A stretch of 64,000 nt of DNA, from assembly GCA_016717725.1 (NCBI GenBank), contig JADKFA010000015.1, forward strand, positions 1-64,000, given 5' to 3'. A model generated the notes under the pieces. That model ran no database searches. It was not told where the DNA came from and saw only the letters and a list, made by a program, of their open reading frames with translations. Below, one piece after another: positions 30,101 through 41,162 of this stretch. The position numbers and the translations under genes were made by a program. The stretch comes from Bacteroidota bacterium (lineage in GTDB: Bacteria > Bacteroidota > Bacteroidia > AKYH767-A > OLB10). The number at the start of each line of letters is the position of its first letter. Positions within the stretch are counted from its first letter, which is position 1.

Positions 30101-33100
30101 ATCTTGCAACAATGCAAACGGAAGTATTACGGCTAATTCAACTGGAGGTGTTCCTCCTTTGCAATATAGCATCAACGGTACAACCTATCAGGCTTCAAAT
30201 GTATTTACTGGACTTGTTTCAGGAAGTTATACTGTATCTGTAAAAGATGCTAATAATTGCATCACTACAGTAGTAACGAATATTATTTCAACTGGAGGTC
30301 CAACAGTAACTGGAATTACAGCGCCATCGTCTTGTGCTTCCAATACAGGGACAATAACTGCATCAGGCAGTGGAGGAACGGGTGCATTGCAATACAGTAT
30401 TAATGGAATTAATTTTCAGGTCAGCACATTATTCACAGGACTTGCCCCATCTAGTTATACACTTTATGTTCGAGATGCTGCAGGATGTATGGGAGCAACC
30501 ATTGTTGTTGTAACTGCATTAGCTGGACCCATCATTTCAACAACAACAACTCCAGCAGGATGTAATCAAACGAATGGTGTAATTACTGCTACAGGAACAA
30601 GTGGAACTGCGCCTTACACTTACAGCATAAATAATGGAACTACATATCAGGCTGGAAATACATTCTCTGGTCTTGGTGTTGGTGTTTACTCTGTTATTAT
30701 TAAAGATGCAAATGGATGTACAGCGACAAGCAATACCACCATAAACAACATTTCAGGTTTGAGTTTAAATGTTGCCAACACTTCCAGTGCTTGTTTTACA
30801 AATAATGGCAGTATCTCTGTAACTGGATTAGGCGGTGTAGCACCTTTGCAATTTAGTATCAACGGATCTGCTTACCAAGCATCAGGTATATTTTCTGGTC
30901 TTGCTGGAGGCATATATACGGTTTATGTAAAAGATGCGAATGGGTGTATAATAACGACTACCACTACAATTGCAACGGTACAGGGACCATCGGTTACTGC
31001 AACTGTTATGGATGCAACTTGCAGCGCAAATAATGGAGCCATCATTGCAACGGGTACTGGAGGAACGGCTCCATTACAGTATAGTATAAATGGATCAACC
31101 TATCAACCTAGTAAATACTTTATCAACCTTGCGCCGGGTACTTATACGGTATATGTGAAAGATACTTTAGGTTGCATAAATACAACAACGGTTACCATTT
31201 CCAATATTGCTGCGGGAACAGCTATAAACACATTTACCGTTCGATTTGATGATGCCTATCCATGCAATACAAGTCTGGGGAAAATTACTAACCCAAAAGT
31301 AAATGGAGCCACTTGTGGTGGATGCACGTATAGTTTAAACTTCGGACCATTTGTCGCCAATCAAACACAATTGTTTTTGAATCTAAGTCCTGGAACGTAC
31401 TATGTCACGGCAAAAAATGCAGCAGGTTGCACCTATACCATCATGGGCACAATTGGCATAGGAGTGAATTCTACAGCAACAGCAGTTGTAACTGGGACCA
31501 CATGCAATGGAACAACAGGAGTCATTCAATTAACGGGTGTTGGTCCAAAAACTCCTTATCATGCGAGCATAACGGGGATGGGTGGGCCATGGAGAACCTT
31601 TGATCCCACGTATTCTTTTACAGGGTTAGCGCCTGGAACTTACACCTTGCTCATGGCTGATGACGAAAGTTTTGATATTGGTCCTCCCATTATTCCAGGT
31701 GGGTGCATCACAACACAAACTATAATTGTTCCGGCAACGAATGGTCCATCCGTATCTGCTTCACAGACGAGCGGAACATGTGGATTAAGCAACGGCACTA
31801 TCAGTGCAACTGGATCTGGAGGTACAGGTTTGCTTACATACAGTATCAACGGAGTTACTTTCCAATCCTCAAGTGTATTCACTGGATTGGCTGCAGGAGT
31901 TTATACCATCACGGTTAGCGACGCATCAGGTTGTAAAAATTCGGCTACTATTACGGTTACAAATACTGGAGCACCCCTTGTCACAGCTGTAAGTACGGCT
32001 TCTGCTTGCGGAAATGGTAACGGAACCATCACTGTAAATGCGAGTGGTGGAACTGCACCTTTGCAATACAGTATTAACGGCACTGTATTTCAAAGTAGCA
32101 ATGTATTTACAGGTCTTGCTCCCGGATCCTATACTGTTAGAACAGGAGATGCGGGTGCGTGCATTACGAATACAGTAGTAACCGTACTAGCCGTTCCTGC
32201 ACCAACTGTAACCGCTTTTACTATATCTGCATCCTGCAACAACAGTAATGGTGCTATCATTGCCAATGGAGCAAGTGGAGTTGCACCCTACCAATATAGC
32301 ATTAATGGTACAACCTATCAAAGTTCCAATCAATTCACCGGACTTGCCGCTGGGTTTTATACTATCACCATAAAAGATGTTAATGGATGTTTAAATACCA
32401 CAGGAATTTCAGTAGGTAATTTGTTAGCACCGTTGCAAACATTAACATTCACACCTGCCACTTGTTTAAATACCAATGGAACAATTACCTCTACTGTAAC
32501 TGGGGGAACTGCACCATATCAATATTCATTAAATGGAACTACTTATCAAGCAAGCAATATTTTCACAAGTTTAGCAGCTGGGAACTACACTATTTACGCA
32601 AAAGATAACAATGGTTGCCTACATACCAAAAGCATATTAGTTACTTCTCCCAATGTACCACAAACATTAACAGCAACCATTACCAACTCAAGTTGTGGAA
32701 ACAGCAACGGAATTATTCTTGCCGCTGCAACAGGAGGAATTGCACCTTTACAATACAGTATTAATGGAACTACATTTCAAGCTTCTACTTCATTTAATCT
32801 ATTAGCTGCAGGAAACTATATACTTACTGTACGAGATGCGAATCAATGCACGCGAACTACCAATGCAACAGTGATTAATCTTTCTGCACCCACTATTTCA
32901 ACTACCTCTACACTTTCTTCCTGCTTTGCAAATGATGGTACCATTACCGCTATTGGCAATGGAGGTACAGGAGCTTTACAGTATAGTAAAATGGAGTTCT
33001 ATTTCAAAATAGTCCGGTCTTTACTGGACTTGCACCGGGCCCCTATACCATCACGATAAAAGATACAAAAAACTGTACTAACACAACAACTATTACCGTA

Positions 33101-33865
33101 GGTAAAGTATTAGGGCCTGCCATCTCTGTTACTTCTACTCAATCCATTTGTGGCGATACGATTATAGTTGCACAAACTGGTGGATTCCTAGGTTTTCAAT
33201 ACAACATAAATTTAGATCCTTATCAACTAAGCAATAAATTTCCGTGCAAACCTCCGGGAACTTATATGGTTCGAATAATGGATGCAAACGGATGTAAAGA
33301 TTCAGGAACCTTTGTTGTTTTAGGAAATTCATTACCGATCGAATTAATTTCATTTAATGGTGTAGCCATGAACAACTACAACTTACTTGAATGGTCAACT
33401 TCTTCTGAAATCAACAACGATTATTTTACCATTGAAAAATCTCTCAGTGGAATACAATTTGAAAACATTGGTACCGTTGATGGCGCTGGAAATTCTACCC
33501 TCTTAAGACAGTATATGTTTAAAGACATGATGCCAAGTAAAGAAATCAGTTATTACCGCCTAAAACAAACTGATTTTAATGGCAGCTATTCTTATTCAAA
33601 TATCATTGCGATACAACCCAACAAAAAACATGGAATTGGATACACTTACATCGGATCCGAGCAACAAATAATGGTTTTTTGTTACGAATGCTTTGAAGAA
33701 AACTACAACATAGACATTACAGATGCTGCAGGTAGGAATATTCATCATAGCGAATTTAAAGGCAACAATACGATCATCAATGCCGATCAATTTGCACAAG
33801 GATATTACTTTATTCGAATTTCTTCCAACGAAACTACTATCACATCGAAATTCTTTATCTATTAA
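27153..33865 (+). CDS. Giant SprB-repeat surface protein, T9SS cargo (one frameshift)
   Basis: The corrected length is about 2240 residues. A signal peptide (IIGIFFIHSLLFAQ) is followed by a DUF7948-type domain at about 50-310 (HFIENVGQFGEF, YKNLYQGIDLVYNFIDG, RGIIIDPFV), a beta-propeller-like region at 310-670 and then about 17 SprB repeats of some 76 residues. The repeat motif is SxNGxxxxxG-I-A-GG-APLQYSINGTTYQ then GLAAGxYTITVKDANGC. After LQYSKMEF near 32990 the frame is lost by one missing base (agtaaaatgg for agtataaatgg). The repeats then resume, and a T9SS sorting domain (NYNIDITDAAGRNIH to GYYFIRISSNETTITSKFFI) ends at 33865. SprB in Flavobacterium johnsoniae is the mobile gliding adhesin. 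An adhesive filament role here is inference. Confidence 0.88.
29391..33330 (+). repeat. Array of about 17 SprB-type repeats, 228-bp period
   Basis: The period is about 76 codons. Each unit holds the conserved pieces TAPLQYSING (or close variants), FTGLAAGxYT and KDANGC. The two units near 31220-31730 are the most divergent, with long insertions (for example GGCTYSLNFGPF and DDESFDIGPPIIPGG). The outer units are more alike in protein than in DNA, so this is an old array under protein-level selection and not a recent expansion. Confidence 0.85.
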
Positions 33866-34110
33866 AGAAGGTAAGAGTATTCTTGTAAATTATATATCTA
33901 ATGATTGTTTCTTTAGGAAGCTAATTTGGGTTCGACTGAAGGGTTTTTCTATGCATGTTTATTTCATCCTTTCCCTTTTGAGCGGATGCTGAAGATTCTA
34001 ATTCATAAACAAAAACTAAGACTTTTGCTTGTTAAAATCTTTATACTTATCTAATACACAATTCTTTACAAATTTGACTTTTTGAAACAAAAGACCTTCA
34101 TTCTTTTAAC

Positions 34111-34118
34111 TAATTTTG
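34111..34118 (+). promoter_or_regulatory. Putative -7 box of the thiolase gene
   Basis: TAATTTTG matches the Bacteroidota -7 consensus TAnnTTTG exactly and lies 18 bases before the ATG at 34137. A TTTG at 34081-34084 is 26 bases upstream, a little farther than the usual spacing. Confidence 0.5.
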
Positions 34119-34136
34119 CACTCTTAAAATAGAATT

Positions 34137-35315
34137 ATGAAAGAAGTATATATTGTTTCTGCTGTTCGTACTCCCATTGGAAGTTTTGGCGGCGTATTAG
34201 CTGGAGTACCAGCAACACAACTTGGAGCAACTGCCATCAAGGCGGCTTTAGAAAGAGCAGGTATAAAGCCCGAGCAAGTGAATGAAGTATTGATGGGAAA
34301 TGTATTGCAAGCCAACGTTGGACAAGCACCCGCTACGCAAGCTTCCATTTTCGCTGGCATTCCTACTAACGTTCCCGGCACTACGATAAATAAAGTTTGC
34401 GCATCGGGAATGAAAGCTATCATGTTGGGGGCGCAAAGTATTATGCTTGGCGATAACGATGTTGTCGTGGCTGGCGGAATGGAAAACATGAGTGCCGTAC
34501 CTTACTATTTAGACAAAGCTCGTAACGGCTATCGTTTAGGACATGCTCAAATGATTGATGGATTAGTGAAAGATGGATTATGGGATGTGTACAAAGATTA
34601 TCACATGGGAAATGCGGCTGAACTTTGTGCTACAGAGTGTAAAATAAGTCGTGAAGAGCAAGATGCTTATGCTATTGAATCATACAAACGTTCACAATCG
34701 GCTTGGGCAAAAGGGTTATTTAAAGATGAAATTGTACCTGTAAGCATTCCACAAAAAGGGAAAGAGTCCTTGTTGATCCATGAAGACGAAGAATACAAAA
34801 AAGTAGATTTTAATAAAATTCCTTCCTTGCGCCCCGTGTTTGTGAAAGATGGAAGTGTTACTGCTGCTAATGCAAGTACCTTGAATGATGGTGCTGCAGC
34901 CGTAGTATTGATGAGTAAGGAAAAAGCAGAGGCTCTAGGAATAAAACCCTTGGCGAAAATTCGTGGTTTTGCAGATGCGCAACAAGCTCCAGAATGGTTC
35001 ACCACTACTCCATCAAAGGCATTGCCTTTAGCAGTAGAAAAAGCGGGGATTAAAATGACGGATGTAGATTATTTTGAAATCAATGAAGCGTTTTCAGTAG
35101 TAGCGATTGCAAATAATAACACCATGAAATTAGATCCTACCAAAGTAAATGTAAATGGTGGAGCGGTTTCTATTGGACATCCTCTAGGTTGTTCAGGTGC
35201 ACGAATCATTGTTACCTTGCTGAGTGTTTTGCAACAAAACAATGGTAAAATTGGTGCTGCAGGTATTTGTAATGGTGGCGGTGGAGCATCGGCAATCGTT
35301 ATTGAACGCATGTAA
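34137..35315 (+). CDS. Acetyl-CoA C-acyltransferase (thiolase)
   Basis: This gene encodes 392 residues, the normal thiolase length. The acyl-accepting cysteine is in NKVCASGMKA (about C88). The catalytic His is in GGAVSIGHPLGCSGARI and the second Cys in AAGICNGGGGASA. ASTLNDGAAAVVLMS and NEAFSVVA are family signatures. It makes acetoacetyl-CoA from two acetyl-CoA or runs the reverse step in beta-oxidation. Sequence alone does not decide between biosynthetic and degradative use. No other beta-oxidation gene is adjacent. The NlpC/P60 gene follows after 42 bases. Confidence 0.94.
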   Translation: MKEVYIVSAVRTPIGSFGGVLAGVPATQLGATAIKAALERAGIKPEQVNEVLMGNVLQANVGQAPATQASIFAGIPTNVPGTTINKVCASGMKAIMLGAQSIMLGDNDVVVAGGMENMSAVPYYLDKARNGYRLGHAQMIDGLVKDGLWDVYKDYHMGNAAELCATECKISREEQDAYAIESYKRSQSAWAKGLFKDEIVPVSIPQKGKESLLIHEDEEYKKVDFNKIPSLRPVFVKDGSVTAANASTLNDGAAAVVLMSKEKAEALGIKPLAKIRGFADAQQAPEWFTTTPSKALPLAVEKAGIKMTDVDYFEINEAFSVVAIANNNTMKLDPTKVNVNGGAVSIGHPLGCSGARIIVTLLSVLQQNNGKIGAAGICNGGGGASAIVIERM

Positions 35316-35357
35316 GTAAACTTTTGCTGTGTTTATCAGTATAAGTGAATCAACATT

Positions 35358-36131
35358 ATGAGCTACGGTATTTGTTCCCTTAATTTAATTTCACTTCGGG
35401 CTGAGCCTTCTCACCGAAGTGAAGAGATATCGCAGCTTCTTTTTGGTGAAACGTTTACGGTTTTGGAACAAGTGAATGAATGGATTAAGATTCATCAAAG
35501 CTTTGATGATTATGAAGGATGGATTCAAAAATCGCAACAACATCCCTTAGAGCTGAGTGAATTTAACGAGTTGCAAAAGAATAAAGCATTTTTAAGTTAC
35601 GATCTAGTGCAAATTTTAATCAACCACCAAAGTATCACTTCCATCTTATTAGGAAGTAGGCTTCCGTGGTTCCGCGATGGTAATTGCAGAATTGGAAATA
35701 CCACGTATAGCTTTGAAGGGAATGCTCGTCAAATTGATTCCATGACAACTGGTAAACTCGTTGTTGAAAATGCATATATGTACCTCAATGCACCTTATCA
35801 CTGGGGAGGAAGAAGTCCATTTGGCATCGATTGTAGTGGTCTGACGCAAATGGCGTATAAGCTTTCGGGAATCACATTAAAGCGCGATGCGTGGATGCAA
35901 GCTGAACAAGGACAAGCGGTGCATTTGTTAGATGAAACACAAGTTGGCGATTTAGCTTTTTTCGATAATGAAGAAGGAAAAATTACGCACGTAGGAATTC
36001 TTACATCCAAGAATAGAATTATTCATGCCTCTGGACAAGTGAGAGTGGATAATATTGATCATCATGGAATTTTTAATTTGGATTTGAAGAAATACACGCA
36101 TAATTTAAGATTGATTAAGAGGATTCTTTAG
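35358..36131 (+). CDS. NlpC/P60 (C40) cysteine peptidase with SH3 domain
   Basis: This gene encodes 257 residues. The N-terminal bacterial SH3-like domain (residues 1-65) shows LRAEPSHRSEEISQLLFGET and WIKIHQSFDDYEGWI. The C-terminal NlpC/P60 domain has the catalytic Cys in PFGIDCSGLTQMAYKL, the His in KITHVGILT and the polar residue in RIIHASGQ. Such enzymes cut gamma-D-Glu-diaminopimelate bonds in peptidoglycan peptides. No signal peptide is evident, as in several Bacteroidota homologues, so it may act on cytoplasmic recycled murein peptides or be exported in some other way. Confidence 0.92.
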   Translation: MSYGICSLNLISLRAEPSHRSEEISQLLFGETFTVLEQVNEWIKIHQSFDDYEGWIQKSQQHPLELSEFNELQKNKAFLSYDLVQILINHQSITSILLGSRLPWFRDGNCRIGNTTYSFEGNARQIDSMTTGKLVVENAYMYLNAPYHWGGRSPFGIDCSGLTQMAYKLSGITLKRDAWMQAEQGQAVHLLDETQVGDLAFFDNEEGKITHVGILTSKNRIIHASGQVRVDNIDHHGIFNLDLKKYTHNLRLIKRIL

Positions 36132-36617
36132 ATGTTGGTTGTTGGTTGTTGGATTTTTAAATAAAATATAAATTTCACTTCGCTTATTTCATTTAGCTTC
36201 ATGTTACAAGCTACAAGTTGTTTGTCATTCTAAAGATACTTCGTGCTTTTAGTATGATTTTTTTAGCACTAGAGACACTAGAGTGCACAAGAGAGCACTA
36301 GAGAAATTTGATTTATTATAGCCCCTTGTCTAAGTTACAGGGGCACACATTTAAAAAAAAGACCGAAATATACGCCAAGTCGAACAACACAAACCACATT
36401 TTTAAACAGACCCATTCTGGGTAAAATTCTTAACTTAATGACAGCCCCCTCTGGAGAGGGTCGCGAAGCCTCGAGGAGGCTAAAACTTTATTGTGGCAAT
36501 AATTTGTTTTCATATCGAGAAATAAGGTTCTATTGAATAAACTTTAATCTAATCGCGAAGCCTCACGAAAAACTAAAGAGTGCACAAAAGGTTGAGAGAT
36601 TGAAAACAAAATTTACA
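36132..36617. repeat. Repeat-rich intergenic region
   Basis: There is no gene in these 486 bases. The dispersed elements seen are cactagagacactagagtgc (36266 on, quoted in part), the segment attcttaacttaatgaca (36425-36443, also near 58436), the palindromic ccctctggagaggg (36447-36460), tcgcgaagcctcgaggaggc (36461-36480) and aatctaatcgcgaagcctc (36545-36563), which recurs inverted near 58280-58300. Confidence 0.7.
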
Positions 36618-37061
36618 CTACCAAGTCCCAGCTGGAGAAAAAAGAAAATCAGTGGGCGAGTCGAGGTCGAAAAGGTATTGATAGCCTTTTGTTTCTTTGA
36701 TGCAAAAGGGTTCCAATAAAGAAATCATTTTTTGGTAACTCTCCTTGGTCAGACTACAAATGAAATTTAGATCACGGTTTGAAAAAATGCCTTCATCCTC
36801 CTCTCCTATTACTAATATTAAATTACAATTTCGCGATTGAATAAACGCCAATGTAGAAATATCCAATTCTTCATTCTTTAAAATTATTGAGTCCTGAATA
36901 GCATCTCGAAATAAAATAGCTTCCGACTTATCAAAATCGAAAAGTCGAACGAGATCATCGCCGAATTCGTTAATATCTTGAATATAATCGAGGGTCATAA
37001 GTTTTGCTAAATTATCTAGAAAAATTGATTGTTCATCTAAAGCAGAGAAAAAATAAATCAT
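36618..37061 (-). CDS. Hypothetical cytoplasmic protein
   Basis: This gene encodes 147 residues, acidic, with no signal peptide or membrane helix. The middle reads as alternating strand and helix (DISTLAFIQSRNCNLILVIGEE), and the C-terminus is YLFDLDSPTDFLFSPAGTW. The family is not recognised. The start at 37061 lies 24 bases below the strong terminator of the upstream cupredoxin gene, so it needs its own promoter or read-through. The uninterrupted frame and normal composition make it a probable gene. Confidence 0.6.
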   Translation of the reverse strand: MIYFFSALDEQSIFLDNLAKLMTLDYIQDINEFGDDLVRLFDFDKSEAILFRDAIQDSIILKNEELDISTLAFIQSRNCNLILVIGEEDEGIFSNRDLNFICSLTKESYQKMISLLEPFCIKETKGYQYLFDLDSPTDFLFSPAGTW

Positions 37062-37084
37062 AAAATTCTACATCTTAAAATGGT

Positions 37085-37136
37085 AAAAAAAACTACCCAT
37101 AAAAACGATCTTATTCCAGACAATTTTTATGGGTAG
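37085..37136 (-). terminator. Rho-independent terminator of the cupredoxin gene
   Basis: On the minus strand CTACCCATAAAAA pairs perfectly with TTTTTATGGGTAG (13 pairs) around an 18-base loop, followed by TTTTTTTT. It lies 23 bases past the cupredoxin stop. Confidence 0.85.
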
Positions 37137-37158
37137 AATTTAAGTTTCTCGAGGTAGA

Positions 37159-37770
37159 CTATTCAACAATAATTTTCTTAGTCAAGGTAGTTTCGCGGTT
37201 GTAAAATTTAATAAAGTAAGCTCCCTTTGCGTGTTTAGTTAGATCCAGATCGAATATTGTATTTCTTTCTTCAGATTGAAAAACGCTCTTCCCTGTCACA
37301 TCAAAAACTTCAACCATGCCCTTTTCAACAGGAGCATCCGATGTGATAGACAGTTGAAACTTACCTTGCGAAGGATTAGGAGATACGAAAATAGAAGCTT
37401 GGGTAGAATTTTCATCAATTCCAATTGTATTTTGAACGATTATAGTTCCCTTCATTCCCATTGAATTGTGTAGAGAACAAACATAAAAATGAGTACCTAC
37501 ACCTAACTGAGAAGGCAAAATCATAGTTCCACCAAATGGAGTTTGAAATCCACCAATGAGTGCTGCATTTCCATTAGAATTCCAGGTAGTCTGACTCACT
37601 TCTCTTGCATCGTGACCTCCACCGATTAAGAAATTTACTGAATCACCCACTTGTATGGTAATAGTAGCAGGTGAAAACGTAAAACCAGAAGTATTAATGA
37701 CCCAAACAGTGCTGAAACCTGTTATGCTCATTAACATAAGTGCAATCGAAAGTAAAAATTTTCTTTTCAT
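37159..37770 (-). CDS. Secreted cupredoxin (plastocyanin-like) with T9SS sorting domain
   Basis: This gene encodes 203 residues. A signal peptide (KFLLSIALMLMSITGFS) precedes a blue-copper domain at about 21-115 with copper ligands H53 (GGGHDAREV), C98 and H101 (YVCSLHNSMGM) and M106, giving the C-x2-H-x4-M spacing of plastocyanins. The C-terminal T9SS sorting domain runs from FVSPNPSQGKFQLS to AYFIKFYNRETTLTKKIIVE. It probably carries electrons or binds copper at the outer surface. Many Bacteroidota have this minimal copper-T9SS pairing, but partners are not visible here. A strong terminator follows. Confidence 0.9.
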   Translation of the reverse strand: MKRKFLLSIALMLMSITGFSTVWVINTSGFTFSPATITIQVGDSVNFLIGGGHDAREVSQTTWNSNGNAALIGGFQTPFGGTMILPSQLGVGTHFYVCSLHNSMGMKGTIIVQNTIGIDENSTQASIFVSPNPSQGKFQLSITSDAPVEKGMVEVFDVTGKSVFQSEERNTIFDLDLTKHAKGAYFIKFYNRETTLTKKIIVE

Positions 37771-38145
37771 AATTATTTGTTTTTTGTGTGTGTCCTACTC
37801 GTATGGCTTTTCGGTTCCGCCTTTTGATTATTTTTTGTGAACAACCTTACTGCATTAAATTGCTAAGGGTTTTCATATAAATTTTTATTCACTGCCCACG
37901 AACGATCTATAAAATCAATAAACCATTCCATTTTACTTTAACAAATCAATAATTCCATTTACTATTAAAACGATGAAATTCGTACTCGAAATTAAATACA
38001 CAAGCCTACATCGCTTCCCAATATGGAATTATCTGGACTAAGGTATGAATATTAATTTAAATTTGGATTACAGAAGGTATTATTTAACATTAACCAACAA
38101 TTCCAATTTTAATATTTTGATTTTCAAAACGATTCCGAGTAAAAA
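37771..38145. other. Intergenic, no gene or repeat seen
   Basis: These 375 AT-rich bases lie between two minus-strand T9SS cargo genes. They contain the cupredoxin promoter region (aattatttgttttttgtgtgtg just upstream of the start), but no clear -7 box is visible and no dispersed repeat element was found. Confidence 0.45.
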
Positions 38146-40705
38146 TTACAATTGCTTGATTAACTTAATTGTTTTCCATTGGAAGCCGTCGCTTATTTCG
38201 ACTAAGTAGATGCCTAACAGAAGATCAGATCCAAACTGAAAAGGTCCCATTGAATTAACTTTTTCTACTCTTTGCACTTCCCTTCCTGTAAAATCTCTAA
38301 TCAGTAAAACTACATCTAGATTATTAACAGATTTCACATCTAAAGTAAAATTAGAACTTGACGGATTTGGATAAACGGTAACATCCCATTCATTTTTTTG
38401 CTGCGCTAAGAAATCACGACAGGTCATCGTAACTGTCATAGTACGAAAAGCACTACTACCACAAGTATTGTTTGATTTGACTTTTACACTTCCTCCTACC
38501 ACTCCATAATCCACCAAAACTGAAGGCGTAGTTTGACCCGTAATGACGGCTCCTGTTGGCGCCTTCCATGTATAACTGGATGCACCCAACACATTAGGAA
38601 TTGAATATGCCACTCCCACTTGATTTGCACAAACCGATGCAGCCCCAGAAATTATATCAGGCATTTTGGGAGTACTGCGAATCGTTAACGATTTTAATCC
38701 ACTTGTACCACATGCATTACTTGCAGAAACTTTAAGTGCACCTGTTTTAAATAATGCATCGAAATTTAGTGTGATGGAAGTAGTACCTTGACCACTTACC
38801 AAGGTAGTATTTGCAGGTAATGTCCAGTTGTAGCTAGTGGCTCCTACCACGGGTGCTATTGAGTAAGCAACATTTGTTGATCCGGCACAAACTTCTTCGG
38901 AAAGTCCAGAAATTAAAGCAGGAGTTGAAGGTTTTCCTCGAACACTTAACGATTTAAATAAACTACTCCCTACACAATTTACCGCTGCTACTTTTATTGA
39001 ACCCGATGTAAAATTTGAGAGGAAATTTACCGAGATTGTGTTTGTACCTTGTCCGCTCATTATGGTGGCTGTGGATGGAACGGTCCATTGATAACTTGTT
39101 GCATTCGCTACCACAGGACAACTATAAACCATTCCTGTTCCGCCTGCACAAGGCAATGTGTTACCAGCAATGCTTAACGGCTTTGCTGGAATACTATTGA
39201 ATACAGTGATGGCCAAGCAATGATCGGCACTACTTCCACAACTATTCGATGCCAACACACAAATATCACCGCTAATAGCACTATTAGAAAACTCTACAGA
39301 AATTATATTTGTTCCCTGACCTGAAGAAATGATAGCGCCTGCAGGTACTATCCATGTATAAGAAATAGCATCTACAACAGGATCTACAGAATACAAATTG
39401 TTTTGTGTATTCACACAAGTGATATTTGATCCGGTAATAGATGTTGGAGAAACGGGCGAACCATTAACTGCAATGAAATTTGTGATGATTAGAGTATCAT
39501 TCCCTGCAGCATTCGAAGCGACTAAAGAAACATTATAAACTCCTGCAGATGGATATTGCACTTGCGGATTTTGCAAGGTGGAAGAGGATGGGATTCCGCC
39601 TGGAAAACTCCATTGCCAAGAAGTTGGTAAATTAACACTTTGATCGGTGAATATTACCATTGCATTTTCACAAATTGTTGCATTGCTCACGATAAAATTT
39701 GCGATGGGTTTTGGAAATAAATATGCACCAGGCAAATAACTTGCGAGATTAAATGACCTTAATTTAGCAGGAACATTGGCTCCAGTAGTATAAAGTTCAT
39801 TCGAGACAAAGGCCAATGAATTATTAAAAAACTCTACCCCTTCTACTTGTCCATAAATATTTTGGGTAGAAAGATCAAACTTTCTTTTGTTGCCATTAAA
39901 AAATAAATTGTTTTTGTAATCATAAAGCATATAGAGTGAAACGGGCTTTGTTCCTGTTCTCAAATATCCAATCAATGAGATTACTCCAAATTGTTGAACC
40001 GTTGCTCCTGTTACTAAGAATCCAGTGTTTAGTGTTTCGCGTAATTGTGCTACATGCGTACCAGGACTATTGGGTAATATATAATGCTTCGTTTGAAAGT
40101 CGACCCAGTTCTTGCTAAAAAGATGAATAGAGTCGTTCAAAAAAATCATTGCTTCACAATCGAAATTATGATTCGTAGGATTGGAAACAAACGATGTTTG
40201 ATCGGAAAAGGAAAAATTAATGATAGAAGCTGTTACCGAAGTTGTGGTTGGTGTGAGTGCCGATTTATTAATGCGATAAATTTTTAAATCTTGACGGTTG
40301 CCATTATTATTTCCAAAATCACCTACAAACAAATAATCATTATTGGAGGCCATATCTTCCCAATCAACGTTTGTTGCGTTGCTGACATCCACCGTTTGAA
40401 AAATTGTATTGGTTACGGTATCGATTCGATAAATATCATTTGGATTACCTGAGTCACTAAACGACCATAATTTTCCATCCAAAAAAGTCAAGCCAGAGCT
40501 TTCATTCAACAAAGGAGTGCTTAAGGTTAGTTTTATCGGTTAAAGGTAGACTGGTAGCGTTGTAAGTACAGGAACCATTATTGATGGTAGCAGCATTATT
40601 GTAATTATTAGCTTGTGGATCGGTACAACCAGAAACTTGTGCTTGAGTATTGAAAGCAAAGCATAATACGATACCAACTAAAATAAACTGAAAGGGAAAT
40701 TTCAT
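38146..40705 (-). CDS. Secreted PKD-domain T9SS cargo protein (one frameshift)
   Basis: The start at 40705 gives a signal peptide (FQFILVGIVLCFAFNTQA) and a Ca-binding-like segment GCTDPQANNYNNAATINNGS. The frame is lost near 40512, where LTDKTNL continues as STPLLNESSGLTFLDGKLW after one indel. A beta-propeller-like N-domain (about 60-330) is followed by a PKD domain (VIFTDQSVNLPTSWQWSFPG) and four PKD-like repeats (SYTWIVPAGA, SYQWTVPSTA, SYNWTLPANT, SYTWKAPTGA). The T9SS sorting domain (VYPNPSSSNFTLDV to YLVEISDGFQWKTIKLI) ends the protein, about 850 residues. It is probably cell-surface or secreted, with unknown ligand. Confidence 0.85.
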
Positions 40706-41162
40706 AGGAATAATAATTTGTCATTGCAATTTAAAATAAAAACTTGAAATAGTAAAATATAGATGGGAATATTTCTTTGAAAACTCATTTCTAACCAAAA
40801 TTCCAAAAGAAGATGGATGAATTTAATTCTGTTTTATAATATAGGACACAGGGCCTTTCGGTCGCTTTTACTTCACCAAATTTTCTCGCAGAGGCGCAAA
40901 GGCCGCAAAGGTTTTTCGCGATTTTTTTTCTCATAAAAGGCGCAGTCCCGATAGCTATTGGGACGCAAAGTTTTCTCACAAAGACGAAGACGCAAAGGCT
41001 GTGCTAAGAAAAATCTCTCACAATATCTTCTCTAAATATTTCTATCGTAGACGCAAACTAGGTTACCTAGACACAATTCTTAATTCTGATCCCGATAGCT
41101 ATCGGGACTTAATTCTTAATTCTTAATTCTTAATTCTTATCCCGATAGCTATCGGGACTGAA
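40706..41162. repeat. Repeat-rich intergenic region with three 18-bp palindromes
   Basis: There is no gene in these 457 bases. The palindrome tcccgatagctatcggga occurs at 41090-41107 and 41140-41157, with a one-base variant at 40946-40963. A tandem taattct series (41083-41140) lies between two of them. A degenerate cgcaaaggc series at 40873-41000 resembles the one at 21552-21642. Confidence 0.85.
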
